From Haloechinothrix halophila YIM 93223 (lineage in GTDB: Bacteria > Actinomycetota > Actinomycetes > Mycobacteriales > Pseudonocardiaceae), in the NCBI RefSeq assembly GCF_000504245.1, contig NZ_KI632509.1:3747502-3811501 (forward strand): 64,000 bases of DNA, in the 5' to 3' direction. A program made the position numbers and the translations under genes. Positions 17,134 through 26,593 of the stretch are shown here, one piece after another. The notes under the pieces are model-generated. The model was not told the DNA's origin, searched no databases, and saw only the letters and a program-made list of their open reading frames with translations. The stretch's first letter is position 1, and every line of letters starts with the position of its first letter.

Positions 17134-18554
17134 TACGACAGCGGTAGATCGTGATCTTGGGCGTGGTGGCGTGACATGAGGGCGGCCACCGCGTGATCAT
17201 GCCGGGTTTGTGTGGAACCAAGTTGATCTTGCGGTGGCCGCGGCTGCCAGTGTAGACCCTGGCGTGTTCGGGGCGCGATTTCAGGATCTGTTGGCACGCA
17301 TCTGTGGCCGGTTCGGCCGTGTAGAGCCGCGTCGCCACGCCGAGGACCTGGTGCGCGGGCTGGTCTCGGAGGTGCCGACGAAGAACTGTTGGACCATCGC
17401 TGAGCATGTTGGACACGCCACGCCGGAAGGGCTGCAGCACCTGCTGCGCCGGGCGGTGTGGGACCACGACGGCGTGCGGGACGACCTGCGTGACTATGTG
17501 GTCGAGCGCCTCGGTGCCGAACGGGCCGTGTTGGTGGTCGATGAGACGGGCGATCTCAAGAAGGGAAATCGCACTGTCGGGGTGCAGCGCCAGTACACCG
17601 GCACCGCTGGTCGGATCGAGAACTCGCAGGTCGCGGTGTATCTGACCCTATGCCACCAGTCGGGGGCATGCGCTGATCGACCGGGCGTTGTACCTCCCGA
17701 AATCCTGGGTCGCCGACACCGAGCGGCGTGCTGCTGCGGGGGTGCCGGGCGAGGTGGAGTTCGCGACCAAGCCCACGCTGGCGCGCGAGATGATCCTCGC
17801 CGCGCTCGACGGCGGCGCCACCGCGTCCTGGGTGGCTGGCGACGAGGTCTATGGTGCCGACCCGCGCCTGCGCAACGCACTGGAGGATCGCGGTGTCGGC
17901 TACGTTCTGGCCGTTGCCCGCAGCCACCCCGTGATGACCGCGGCGAGAAAGCTCCGCGCAGACGCCATCGCCGCCCGCCTGCCCAGATGCGCCTGGCAGC
18001 GTCTCTCCGCCGGAGCGGGTTCCAGGGGCCAGCGGTTCTACGACTGGGCTTGGATCACCATCGACACCGCCAAGCCGGGGCAGCGATGGCTACTCATCCG
18101 CCGCAACAGCAGCACCGGCGAGCTGGCGTTCTACCGCTGTTACGCCCCGAGCCCGGTGCCGCTATCGGAGCTGGTGCGTGTGGCCGGACGGCGTTGGACC
18201 GTGGAGGAGTCGTTCCAGGCCAGCAAAGGCCTGACCGGGCTGGATCAGCACCAGGTTCGCCGCTGGGTCTCCTGGCACCGCTGGACCGTGCTGGCGATGC
18301 TTGCCCACGCCTACCTCGCCGTGCTCGCTGCCACCGAACGCGAACGCCACCCGCCACCCGACGGGTTGATCCCGTTGACCTGCAACGAGATACACCACCT
18401 CTTCAACGTCCTCATCGCCCGCCCGATCAGCGACTTCAGCCACCGACTGCGCTGGTCACTCTGGCGACGGCAACACCAGTACCGCGCCAAAACCAGCCAC
18501 TACCAGCGACGCGCACGAACCGAACCATGAACATCTCGATCTACCGCTGTCGTA
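17134..18554 (+). mobile_element. IS701-family insertion sequence, copy B
   Basis: A 1421-bp element with 18-bp perfect terminal inverted repeats (TACGACAGCGGTAGATCG at 17134; complement ending at 18554). CTAG precedes it at 17130-17133 and CTAG follows at 18555-18558, but the last G belongs to an IS630 element inserted there; removing IS630 leaves CTAA. It appears identical to the copy at 36921 and to copy A. Confidence 0.92.
17210..18530 (+). pseudogene. IS701-family transposase, frameshifted (copy B)
   Basis: The N-terminal frame runs from the GTG at 17210 through ENSQVAVYLT. The C-terminal frame (YLPKSWVADTERRAAAGVPG to RRARTEP) starts after an extra C near 17650. Corrected, it is a roughly 440-aa DDE protein with VVDETGDLKKG, WVAGDEVYG and RRWTVEESFQ. 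Because the same shift occurs in every copy, it arose before the copies spread. Either transposase is given in trans, or ribosomes slip +1 at the ACC-CTA codons. Confidence 0.85.
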
Positions 18555-19628
18555 CTAGTGTCGTGTGTTTGAAGTGGTCTGACGGTTGGCTTTCTTGAGG
18601 GTTTGGTCTGGGGTTTTGGTCCAGACGAAGAGGTGGCAGCGGTCGTTCCAGCCGGTGATGAAAGCGCGGATTTTGGTGTTGAGGTCGCGCACGGAGCGGA
18701 AGCTGCCGCGGCGGATGGCTTGGCGCTCGATGATGCCGAACCACACCTCGATCAGGTTCAGCCACGACCCGGAGGTTGGGGTGAAGTGCACCTGGATCCG
18801 GGGATTGGCCTCCAGCCAGTCACGGACCTCAATGCGCTTATGGGCGGCGTAGTTGTCCATCACCAGGTGCAGCTCGCGGTCGGGATAGGCCTTGGCGACC
18901 TGCTTGAGGAAGGCAAGGAACTCCTGATGCCGATGTCGCGGCTTGCATGCCGCGGTCACCTTCCCGGTCGCGATCTCTAATGCGGCGAACAGCGTGGTGG
19001 TGCCGTGGCGGACGTAGTCGTGGGTGCGCCGCTCGGCCAGCCCAGGCTGCATCGGCAACGTCGGCTGGGTCCGATCCAGCGCCTGGACCTGCGACTTCTC
19101 ATCGACACAGAGCACGATCGCGTTCTCCGGCGGCGCCAGATACAGCCCGACCACGTCGGTGATCTTGGCGATGAGTTCCGGGTCGGTGGAGAATTTGAAC
19201 GTCTCGGCCCGCCAGGGCTGCACCCCGTAGTCGCGCCAGGCCCTGGCCACCGTGCCGTTACTGATCCCAAGCCGGGAGGCCAGCAGCCGCGACGACCAGT
19301 GCGTCACCCCGAGCTTCTTCGGCGGCGGTGTCAGCGTCGCCGCCACGATCTCCCGATGATCAACCAAGCGGGGCCTGCCCGAACGCGGCTCATCGTGCAG
19401 ACCGTCGATCCCGCCGTGCTCGTAGCGTTCCCGCCAACCGATCACCGTCGGCCGCGACACCCCCACCCGCTCGGCGATCGCCGTATTCGACACCCCCTCG
19501 GCCGCCAGCAGCACGATCCGAGCCCGCTGCACCAGCCCAGCACGCGCCGACGAACTCCGCGTCAACGACACCAGCCGCTCACGATCACCATCACGAAGAG
19601 CAAGAGCAGCAGCAGGTCGATTCGCCAT
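18555..19628 (-). CDS. IS630-family transposase
   Basis: A 357-aa DDE (DDxD/E, Tc1/mariner-like) transposase. The N-terminal part is a winged HTH (GVSNTAIAERVGVSRPTVIGWRERY); the catalytic core has LCVDEKSQVQALDRTQP, LVMDNYAAHK and GSWLNLIEVWFG. The frame is intact. The ATG at 19628 (MANRP) is the likely start, with another at 19643. The coding frame runs to the last base of the element, and the TAG stop is completed by the duplicated target TA and the next base. Confidence 0.88.
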   Translation of the reverse strand: MANRPAAALALRDGDRERLVSLTRSSSARAGLVQRARIVLLAAEGVSNTAIAERVGVSRPTVIGWRERYEHGGIDGLHDEPRSGRPRLVDHREIVAATLTPPPKKLGVTHWSSRLLASRLGISNGTVARAWRDYGVQPWRAETFKFSTDPELIAKITDVVGLYLAPPENAIVLCVDEKSQVQALDRTQPTLPMQPGLAERRTHDYVRHGTTTLFAALEIATGKVTAACKPRHRHQEFLAFLKQVAKAYPDRELHLVMDNYAAHKRIEVRDWLEANPRIQVHFTPTSGSWLNLIEVWFGIIERQAIRRGSFRSVRDLNTKIRAFITGWNDRCHLFVWTKTPDQTLKKANRQTTSNTRH

Positions 19629-19679
19629 GCCGCATTCTGACACCTACACAACCGTCAAACGACTAACAACACGCGACAC
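18558..19679 (-). mobile_element. IS630-family insertion sequence
   Basis: A 1122-bp element bounded by inverted ends GTGTCG...CGACAC and flanked by the TA target duplication typical of IS630 (18556-18557 and 19680-19681). The left TA lies within the CTAG that borders the IS701 copy, so it inserted exactly at the edge of an older element. Confidence 0.85.
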
Positions 19680-19745
19680 TAACCGGGTAAGCCGCGCGGC
19701 GAGGTGTCTGTAGGCACAGGTCCTTTGCCGCGCTGGCTCCCCGCC

Positions 19746-19779
19746 GAACCCCGCGGGCACCTTTCGGTGCACGAGGCTC
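19746..19779 (-). ncRNA. Group II intron domain V
   Basis: The 34-nt minus-strand sequence begins GAGCC, has a GAAA tetraloop after GUGCACC, and closes with GGGGUUC. The two arms pair around a central bulge, as in domain V, and the AGC of the catalytic triad is present. It starts 9 bases after the maturase stop, the usual place. Confidence 0.85.
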
Positions 19780-19788
19780 TCCAGTGGT

Positions 19789-21570
19789 TCATGCCGCGTG
19801 CGCTGCGGGTTTCCCGTGGTGGATGGTGTCGTGGCAAGGAGTGCAGACGACGAGCGTCTTGCGCCGCTTCCTTGCCATGTGCGCCGCCCATGGGGGTTGA
19901 TCTGGCCCGAGTCGGTCGAGCTGTGCGAGTTTGCGGATCTGGTGCACTTGCACCTTGGCCGGTTCTTCACAGAGCTCGCACCTTCCCCGCCTGAGCCTGA
20001 TGATGAGCTCCTTGCGGGTATAGGTGATCGGGCTGATCAGGACGTGATCGGTGATGATCGCGTTGCGATCCCGTGCGAGGGGTATCCCGCCGAACCGTGC
20101 GACCAGTGGCTGCTTGCCGATGCGTGGAACGCGGGCTTCGAAGCAGGTCCGCGGTCCGTGTGCGGTATCGATCGTCGCCTTGTGTTTGGCGGCGATCTTG
20201 GACACGGTGGACTGGTGCTTGGCGGCCAGCGTCTTGAGCATCGATGTCTCGGCGACCCAGTGCAGGCGGGTGAGTCGCCAGACGTCGGTGGCGAGCAAGT
20301 AGTACTGGACGATGCCCCGGTATTCGGCCCCGTAGGTGGCGACGATGTCGTAGTCGTCGAGGTTGTGCAGGGCCGTCCTGGCTTCGGGTTTGCCTCGGCG
20401 CAGGTAGGGCAGGCATTTCGCCGTGATCACATCGCGGGGCACGCGCAGCGCGATGGTTCCGTTGGTCGACCGGCGACCTCGGGTGACCTTATTGTCGCTG
20501 CGCTGGGTGATGATCTCGTAGCCGAGGTATCGCGCTGCCCGGGTGCGGGCGTGCGTGATCAGCGTCTTGTCGGCGGATAGTTCCAGCTTGAGTTCGTCGC
20601 GCAGGAACGTCGCCAGCTGATCCTTGATCTGTTCGGCTTCGGCTTTCGGTCCAACGAATCCCAGAAGATGATCATCTGCGTAGCGGGAGTAGCGCAGCCG
20701 CCGATAGCCTGGATCGTGGGGATCTTGGCTGGGCATGCCGCGTAGTTGCCGGCACAGCTGGCGGGCTCGCGCCCGGTCGCCATGTCGGCGTGCCCGTACG
20801 AGGGCCTGACTGATCCTGTTGTACTCGGGATTGGGTGTCCGGAGCACTCCCTGGGTGTATTGCGGAATCAGAACCGTCTCGACGAAGGTGTCCAGTTTGT
20901 GCAGGTAGATATTCGAGAGGACGGGCGAAACGGTCCCGCCTTGCGGGGCGCCGCTCAGCGTGGCGTTCCACCGCCAGTCCTCCAGATACCCGGCTGTGAG
21001 CATGTTGCGGATCAGCCGCAGGAACCGGTTGTCGGGGATCTTCTCCGCCAGGATGTCGACCATGACGTCATGGTCGAGCGATCCGAAGCAGTCGGAGATG
21101 TCTCCCTCGATAAACCACGTGGTCCCGGTCCAGGTCCGGGCCACCTCGCGCAACGCGGTGTGGCAGCCCCGGCCGGGTCGGAACCCGTGCGAGTGGTCGG
21201 AAAACCGTGGCTCGTAGTAGGCCTCCAGTAGCAGGCGCACTACTTCGCCGACGAGCTTGTCCGACCAGGTCGGCAAGCCCAGCGGGCGCAACTTCCCATT
21301 CTTCTTAGGAATATGGACCCGTCGCACCGGAGTGAATCGGTAACGCTCGTGACGCATCGCCTCGATGATGGCCCCGATTTTCTCCAAGGACATGCCGTCC
21401 GCGGTTTCCTGCGTGGCCCCGGGCGTCATCGCCCCGTGGTTGGAATAGATACACCCGTAAGCCAGCAGGTATAGCTGCGGGTTGAACAGTTGTCGATACA
21501 GTTCTTCGCACGGCAGACCTTTCCTGCCGCGTTCACGGAGGACACCGAGTATCGTTTCGGCGTTCTGCAT
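19789..21570 (-). CDS. ltrA: Group II intron-encoded reverse transcriptase/maturase with HNH endonuclease
   Basis: A 593-aa protein. RT blocks are clear: KKNGKLRPLGLPTWSDK, then FRPGRGCHTAL, the GAPQGGTVSPVLSNIYLH block and the catalytic YADD. A maturase (X) domain follows, and the C-terminus is an HNH-type nuclease with CELCEE, VHQIRKLAQL and CTPCHDTIHHGK. I chose the ATG at 21570 because GAGAGG precedes it; upstream in-frame codons belong to intron RNA. All key residues are present, so the intron may be mobile. Confidence 0.9.
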   Translation of the reverse strand: MQNAETILGVLRERGRKGLPCEELYRQLFNPQLYLLAYGCIYSNHGAMTPGATQETADGMSLEKIGAIIEAMRHERYRFTPVRRVHIPKKNGKLRPLGLPTWSDKLVGEVVRLLLEAYYEPRFSDHSHGFRPGRGCHTALREVARTWTGTTWFIEGDISDCFGSLDHDVMVDILAEKIPDNRFLRLIRNMLTAGYLEDWRWNATLSGAPQGGTVSPVLSNIYLHKLDTFVETVLIPQYTQGVLRTPNPEYNRISQALVRARRHGDRARARQLCRQLRGMPSQDPHDPGYRRLRYSRYADDHLLGFVGPKAEAEQIKDQLATFLRDELKLELSADKTLITHARTRAARYLGYEIITQRSDNKVTRGRRSTNGTIALRVPRDVITAKCLPYLRRGKPEARTALHNLDDYDIVATYGAEYRGIVQYYLLATDVWRLTRLHWVAETSMLKTLAAKHQSTVSKIAAKHKATIDTAHGPRTCFEARVPRIGKQPLVARFGGIPLARDRNAIITDHVLISPITYTRKELIIRLRRGRCELCEEPAKVQVHQIRKLAQLDRLGPDQPPWAAHMARKRRKTLVVCTPCHDTIHHGKPAAHAA

Positions 21571-22106
21571 TTCGCATACCTCTCGGTCATGTAGATGTCC
21601 AAAACCACCTGTGCCCCTTCGCCCTGTGGGCGGCGTTACCGTCCTCCCTGGCAGGTCGTGACTCCTGCGACTACTACGGGCACTGTGTCGCCATGGGGCT
21701 CGCGCCCGACAGGCGATCCCACGTTCGTCTCTGCTGCACGTCTCTAGCGTGACGTAGGCGTCCCACTCATCTCCTTCAATGCCCTCGCTGGGCATCGCTC
21801 CACCGTCGGAGGATGCGGCGGGTCAGTACTCCCCCCGCCGCAGACGATGGCGCCGGTTTCAGACGTCTTTCCGGCGGGCGCGGCTTTTACACCTTCTGGA
21901 AATTGGGATTCAGGCAATCAAGCTTTCGCCGTATCACGCGGGTCGCCCAACGTGCCGCCCCATACGCCTGGGCACGACCGCTGGTTTCCTGGCATGCTAT
22001 TGTCCCCTTCACCTTTCGGATCCAGGTAAGCCATAAGACCCAGAGATACTCCTCCAATCTCTCCCCGCTCCGCGAGGAATGCATTCAGAGCGCCTCGTGG
22101 CGCAGA

Positions 22107-23534
22107 TACGGCAGCCGGACTTCGTGATCTTGAGCGTGGCGGCGTGACGTAGAACGGCCACCGCGTGATCATGCCGGGTTTGTGTGGAACTCAGATGATC
22201 TTGCGGTGGCCGCGGGTCACAGCGTATCGCCCGCCCGGTAGTGGGCGCACTTCGACGATCTGTTGGCGCGGATCGGGTGCCGGTTCGCGCGGGTGGAATC
22301 GCGTCGGCGGGCTCGTGACCTGCTGCTTGGGTTGGTGTCGGACCTGCCGGTCAAGAACTGCTGGACGATCGCTGAGCATGCCGGGCACGAGTCGCCGGAC
22401 GGGTTGCAGCATCTGCTGCGTAAAGCGGTGTGGGACCACGACGCGGTACGTGAGGATCTGCGCGGCTATGTGGTGGAACACCTTGGCGCCGAGGGTGCTG
22501 TGCTTGTGGTGGACGAGACCGGCGACCTCAAGAAGGGCACCCACACGGTCGGGGTGCAACGCCAGTACACCGGCACCGCGGGCCGGATCGAGAACTCGCA
22601 GGTCGCGGTGTATCTGACCTACGCCACGAGCGCCGGTCACGCGTTGATCGACCGTGCTCTGTACCTGCCGAAATCCTGGTGCGAGGACATCGATCGGCGT
22701 GCGGCGGCGGGGGGGGTGTGCCCGAGGACGTGGAGTTTGCGACCAAACCCGCGCTGGCGAAGGAGCTGATCGTGCGGGCGCTCGAAGATGGCGCGCCGCC
22801 GCAGCCTGGGTCGTCGGCGATGAGGTTTACGGGGCCGACCCCGGGCTGCGCGAGGAGCTGGAGCAGCGCCAGGTGGGCTATGTGCTGGCCGTGGCCTGCA
22901 GCCACCCGGTGACCACCGCGGCCGGAAAGCAGCGCGCCGACTACATCGCCGCCCGCCTGCCCAAACATGTGTGGCAGCGGCTCTCCGCCGGGAACGGTTC
23001 CAAGGGCCAACGGTTCTACGACTGGACCTGGATCACCCTCGACGCCGAGCGGGGCGGGCATCGCTGGCTGCTGATCCGCCGCAACACCAGCACCGGCGAG
23101 CTGGCGTTCTACCGCTGCTACGCGCCCGGACCGGTGCCGCTGGCCACCCTCGTTCGCATCGCCGGTCGCCGCTGGACCGTGGAGGAATCCTTCCAAACCG
23201 GCAGGGCCTGGCCGGGCTCGACCAGCATCAAGTCCGCCGCTGGACCTCCTGGCACCGGTGGACCGTGCTCGCGATGCTCGCTCACGCATTCCTGGTCGTG
23301 CTCGCGGTCGCCGAACGCGCCCAGCGTCCCGCGCCCGACGGTCTGATCTCGCTGACCCGCAACGAGATCCACCACCTGTTCAACGTCCTCATCGCACAGC
23401 CCATCAACAGCATCTGGCACCGACTGACCTGGTCAACCTGGCGACGACGACACCAACACCACGCCAAAGCGAGCCACTACCGGCGACGAGCCGAAGCGGC
23501 AGCGCCATGAAGATCTCGATCTACGGCTGCCGTA
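22107..23534 (+). mobile_element. Divergent IS701-family element, degenerate
   Basis: About 1428 bp, related to but clearly different from the three identical copies. The ends read TACGGCAGCCGG at 22107 and, as complement, CTACGGCTGCCGTA ending at 23534, followed by CTAG. The left flank is CAGA, so no target duplication is left. It ends 14 bases from the ccr stop codon. Confidence 0.75.
22263..23510 (+). pseudogene. IS701-family transposase, multiple frameshifts
   Basis: The reading frame moves through at least three frames: to KSWCEDIDRRAAAGG, then EDVEFATKPALAKELIVRAL, then VVGDEVYGADPGLREELEQ to RRWTVEESFQ, then QGLAGLDQHQVRRW to the end. The region of the shift shared by the intact-looking family copies is normal here (VYLTYATSAGHALIDRALYLPKSW encoded in one frame), which pins down the extra base in those copies. 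This gene is dead. Confidence 0.85.
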
Positions 23535-23548
23535 CTAGGACAAGGAGA

Positions 23549-24931
23549 TCAGGCGCTCCGAACGAGCTGGAGGCGTTCTCCTACTTCGTCACGCAGCTCT
23601 GGATTCGTCACGCCAAGTCCCTCTTCGGGTGCCAAGCACAGCACCCCTACCTTGCCGATGTGCTGATTGAGCTGAACCAGCCGCGCGGCTTCACCGACGT
23701 GGTCGAGCGGATAGACCGTCGACAGCATCGGCACGACGCGACCCAGTCCGATCAGCCGGTTGGTCTCCCATTGCTCCTGCAGGTTTGCCACGTGGCTGCC
23801 GATGATGCGCTTGAGCTTCATCCAGAGGTAGCGATTGTCGTATTGATGGGCGTATCCGGTGCTCGACCCACACGTCACGACGACCCCACCGCGCCGAACG
23901 ACAAACACCGATATCCCGAACGTAGCCTTCCCGACATAGTCGAACACCACGTGCGGCTCAGTGCCCGTTTCCCGCCGTATGATCGCACCCAGCCGCTTGC
24001 CAATCTCGACTGTCTGTGAGGGGTCATCCCCGTTGTAGTTGGCGAAGCCAAGCTCGTCCCGATTGATGATGAGGTCGCACCCCAGTGCCCGGAGTACCCG
24101 AGCCTTCCGCTCCGAACTGACCACGCCAACGGCGATGCCGCCACCGTTACGAACGTACTGCACCGCATACCCGCCGAGTCCCCCGGTCGCTCCCCAGATG
24201 AGGACAACGTCTCCTTGCTTGATCCGGGCAGCGTGCTCACCGACCAGCATGCGATACGCCGTGCCCGCGCACAGCGTGTTGCACGCAGCCTCTTCCCAGG
24301 TGAGATGCGCCGGCTTCGGAATCAACTGGCTTGCCCGCACGATCGTATAGTGCGCCAGTGCACCGAAGTTCGTCTCGAATCCCCACGCGAGCTGTCGGGA
24401 GCCCATCATTCCGTCAGCGTGCGTGCCTGGCTCTTGATCGTCGACATAGGCGGGGCTGGCGACAACGTGATCCCCTGCGTGCCAATGCCGAACGCCACTC
24501 CCCAGCCGCACAATGACACCCGCGGCGTCGGAGCCGACGACGTGATTCGGCTGATCGTGCCGCGCCTCCCACGCTCCCTGCTTGCCAAACTTCGCCAAGA
24601 ACTGGAACGTCGGAATCGGCTCGAACATCGCCGACCACAACGTGTTGTAGTTGATGGAGCTGGCCATCACCGCAACGAGAATCTCGTCCGGCGCCAGCTC
24701 CGGCATCGGCACGGGGCCGACGTGCAACGACCTGCGGACGTCCTTGTCAGCAGTGTCCGCGAACATATCGACGTCCTCGCGGCGCAAATGAGCCGCGACG
24801 TACTCATCCGGGATCGGATGCTGTTCCAGCACGCTGCCGGAAGCACCGGCTAGAACAGCATCGGAAAGCTCGTCGGTAACCACTCGCACCTCTCCACAAC
24901 TCACGTGGGCACTCGTCACTGGCGTGCTCAT
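23549..24931 (-). CDS. ccr: Crotonyl-CoA carboxylase/reductase
   Basis: A 460-aa zinc-independent MDR-family enzyme. Family features include PMPELAPDEILVAVMASSINYNTLW, WEARHDQPNHVVGSDAAGV, EEAACNTLCAGTAYRMLVG, the NADPH-binding WGATGGLGGYA and the C-terminal HIGKVGVLCLAPEEGLGV. These enzymes reductively carboxylate crotonyl-CoA or longer 2-enoyl-CoAs to alkylmalonyl-CoA, an extender unit. It appears complete (family length 420-460). In this locus it would feed one or more of the KAS III enzymes. The stop is next to a dead IS701 relative, so nothing lies downstream in the operon. A decayed paralogue lies at 41.0-41.6 kb. Confidence 0.92.
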   Translation of the reverse strand: MSTPVTSAHVSCGEVRVVTDELSDAVLAGASGSVLEQHPIPDEYVAAHLRREDVDMFADTADKDVRRSLHVGPVPMPELAPDEILVAVMASSINYNTLWSAMFEPIPTFQFLAKFGKQGAWEARHDQPNHVVGSDAAGVIVRLGSGVRHWHAGDHVVASPAYVDDQEPGTHADGMMGSRQLAWGFETNFGALAHYTIVRASQLIPKPAHLTWEEAACNTLCAGTAYRMLVGEHAARIKQGDVVLIWGATGGLGGYAVQYVRNGGGIAVGVVSSERKARVLRALGCDLIINRDELGFANYNGDDPSQTVEIGKRLGAIIRRETGTEPHVVFDYVGKATFGISVFVVRRGGVVVTCGSSTGYAHQYDNRYLWMKLKRIIGSHVANLQEQWETNRLIGLGRVVPMLSTVYPLDHVGEAARLVQLNQHIGKVGVLCLAPEEGLGVTNPELRDEVGERLQLVRSA

Positions 24932-25053
24932 GGTTATTGATCGCGAGCAACCTCAGCAGAGGTCGACTTACAGTCCCCGGTCGGATGGGCATTATTTTCG
25001 GCGACACCGTATGTACGACGTAGACCCTTCGGACGACACCCGACGCGGACCGG

Positions 25054-25404
25054 TCAGCCGAGCCCGCGCGCGGAATTGACCGGCACATGAGCCGGCGCAC
25101 GATACCCCGATTGCCGATATGGTCGCAGGACAACCACAGGCGGCCCGGAGCAGTCGGACGTCACATAGACCAACACCGGGAACTGGGAGTAGTTCACCGA
25201 AGACACCGCTTGCATAGGCGACGTTGCTCCGGTGCACGCTCCCCTTTCCACACGATTCGTCTGGGCGGACATCGCTGGCGAGAAGCCAGCTTCCGGGTAG
25301 AGCGTCACCGTGCCAACCGATTCGGAAGAATTCACCGCAGTGGTGAAAGCAAGCGCGAACGCGAGAAAGGCACTCGCCAGCAGCAAACGATCAGACATCC
25401 TCAT
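25054..25404 (-). CDS. Small secreted protein coupled to the AraC regulator
   Basis: A 116-aa protein starting at the ATG at 25404, which overlaps the AraC stop (ATGA). A hydrophobic signal segment LLLASAFLAFALAFTTA follows the start, and the rest is short, with two Cys. No known domain was recognised. Coupling to araC suggests a small exported factor or envelope protein under the same control. Confidence 0.65.
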   Translation of the reverse strand: MRMSDRLLLASAFLAFALAFTTAVNSSESVGTVTLYPEAGFSPAMSAQTNRVERGACTGATSPMQAVSSVNYSQFPVLVYVTSDCSGPPVVVLRPYRQSGYRAPAHVPVNSARGLG

Positions 25405-26381
25405 GCTCCGCGCTTCAGCGTGCACATCGGAGTCTCGCCGTATCGCCGCCGATACGCGGCATACGTGTGGCCTTTGACCGGCAGGTGCCACTTGGCCATG
25501 ACTTCGCTGACAGTGACGTCATCCGGGTGGGCGGCTCGGAGTTCGTCATGCACGCGTCGCAGCCGAATGTCCTGCAGCACCTCCTGGAACGTGGTACCGA
25601 GCGCAACGTGGAATCCACGCTGAAGGCTGCGGGCGCTCACGGCTACCTGTTCCGCCAGACCTGTCACGGTGTGCGGCTGCTCGGGATAGCTCTCGAGCAG
25701 GGCGACGGCGTGATCGATTTCTCTGGACCTTGCCGGCCTCGGGGCCGCATTGAGCTGGCCACTGTAGTTGTGCTGATGGCCGAGTAGCAGCTCGGTGATC
25801 AGCATGCGCTCGAACGCCCGCCCGAATGCCTCGTTGTCTAATAGCCCTCGGTTTCGATCCAGCTGTGTCGCGATATACCGAAGCGCGTTACTCACGTATG
25901 CCCCGACCCCATGGGTGGTGTCCATCTTTCGCTCGAATCGCAGTGGATGCCGCACGCATTCGCCGAGAAGGCTCGCGAGCCGCGCCTCCGCGGCACCACG
26001 CTCGATCCGGACGATGAGCTTCGCGCACCCGCTGTGCCAGCGCACCGGGATGTCGTCACCGGGCGAGACCACCCACGCGAGCGCCGGGGTGGACGGGAAC
26101 TGATCGCCGTCACGTCCGATCGTGCTGGTGCCGGTCAGCGGGAGGTGGATCGCGAAGTAGGTGGTTGCCGCGTCCGGCTGCATGACGACTTCCGCACCGT
26201 AGATGAGGAAGTTGATCGAGACGTCGGATAAGCGGCGCGTGTACAACCTGGCATCAAGTGGGCTGGACGTGTCGACTGTCGTGAGGCGGTGTGGGCCGAG
26301 AATTCGGCCGACCACGTCGCACACATATTTCTGTTCCACTGAGTGAAACACTTTGTAGCGATGTAGGGGCAGACGTGCCAT
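25401..26381 (-). CDS. AraC-family transcriptional regulator
   Basis: A 326-aa protein. The N-terminal half is a cupin-like AraC ligand-binding domain of the type with SPGDDIPVRWHSGCAKLIVRIER. The C-terminal 100 residues hold the double HTH, including VTGLAEQVAVSARSLQRGFHVALGTTFQEVLQDIRLRRVHDEL and the second helix pair near TVSEVMAKWHL. It is divergent from the sigma-factor gene across a roughly 210-base region that should hold both promoters. It may sense a pathway metabolite; the target is unknown. Confidence 0.88.
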   Translation of the reverse strand: MARLPLHRYKVFHSVEQKYVCDVVGRILGPHRLTTVDTSSPLDARLYTRRLSDVSINFLIYGAEVVMQPDAATTYFAIHLPLTGTSTIGRDGDQFPSTPALAWVVSPGDDIPVRWHSGCAKLIVRIERGAAEARLASLLGECVRHPLRFERKMDTTHGVGAYVSNALRYIATQLDRNRGLLDNEAFGRAFERMLITELLLGHQHNYSGQLNAAPRPARSREIDHAVALLESYPEQPHTVTGLAEQVAVSARSLQRGFHVALGTTFQEVLQDIRLRRVHDELRAAHPDDVTVSEVMAKWHLPVKGHTYAAYRRRYGETPMCTLKRGA

Positions 26382-26593
26382 CTGGACTCCTCAACTCCTT
26401 GCGGTTGTCGTCCCCGACTGCAAGTTGCACGTCGCCAAAGCGGGATTTGTGACGACCGAACCACTCGATCGGGACGTATTTACCCGAATGGAGCAGTTGA
26501 AACCGCAAACGCGGCCCCCTTGTTTTGACCAATAAACCGTGGGTATCATTTACAATCTGCTTCCAACGGACTACAGATTGGGGCGGTGGGGAG

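Larger units (their letters stand above)
19683..21977 (-). mobile_element. Group II intron (approximate ends)
   Basis: A reverse-transcriptase/maturase gene is followed at once by a classic domain V (19746-19779) and a domain VI-like hairpin whose stem arms GCGCGGC/GCCGCGC lie at about 19690-19730. About 400 bases of ribozyme sequence would lie 5' of the protein. The 3' end is probably near 19683 (TTAC on the minus strand). The 5' end is a guess at a GTGCCCAGG sequence near 21977. The total of about 2.3 kb is normal. Ends need covariance modelling. Confidence 0.7.
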
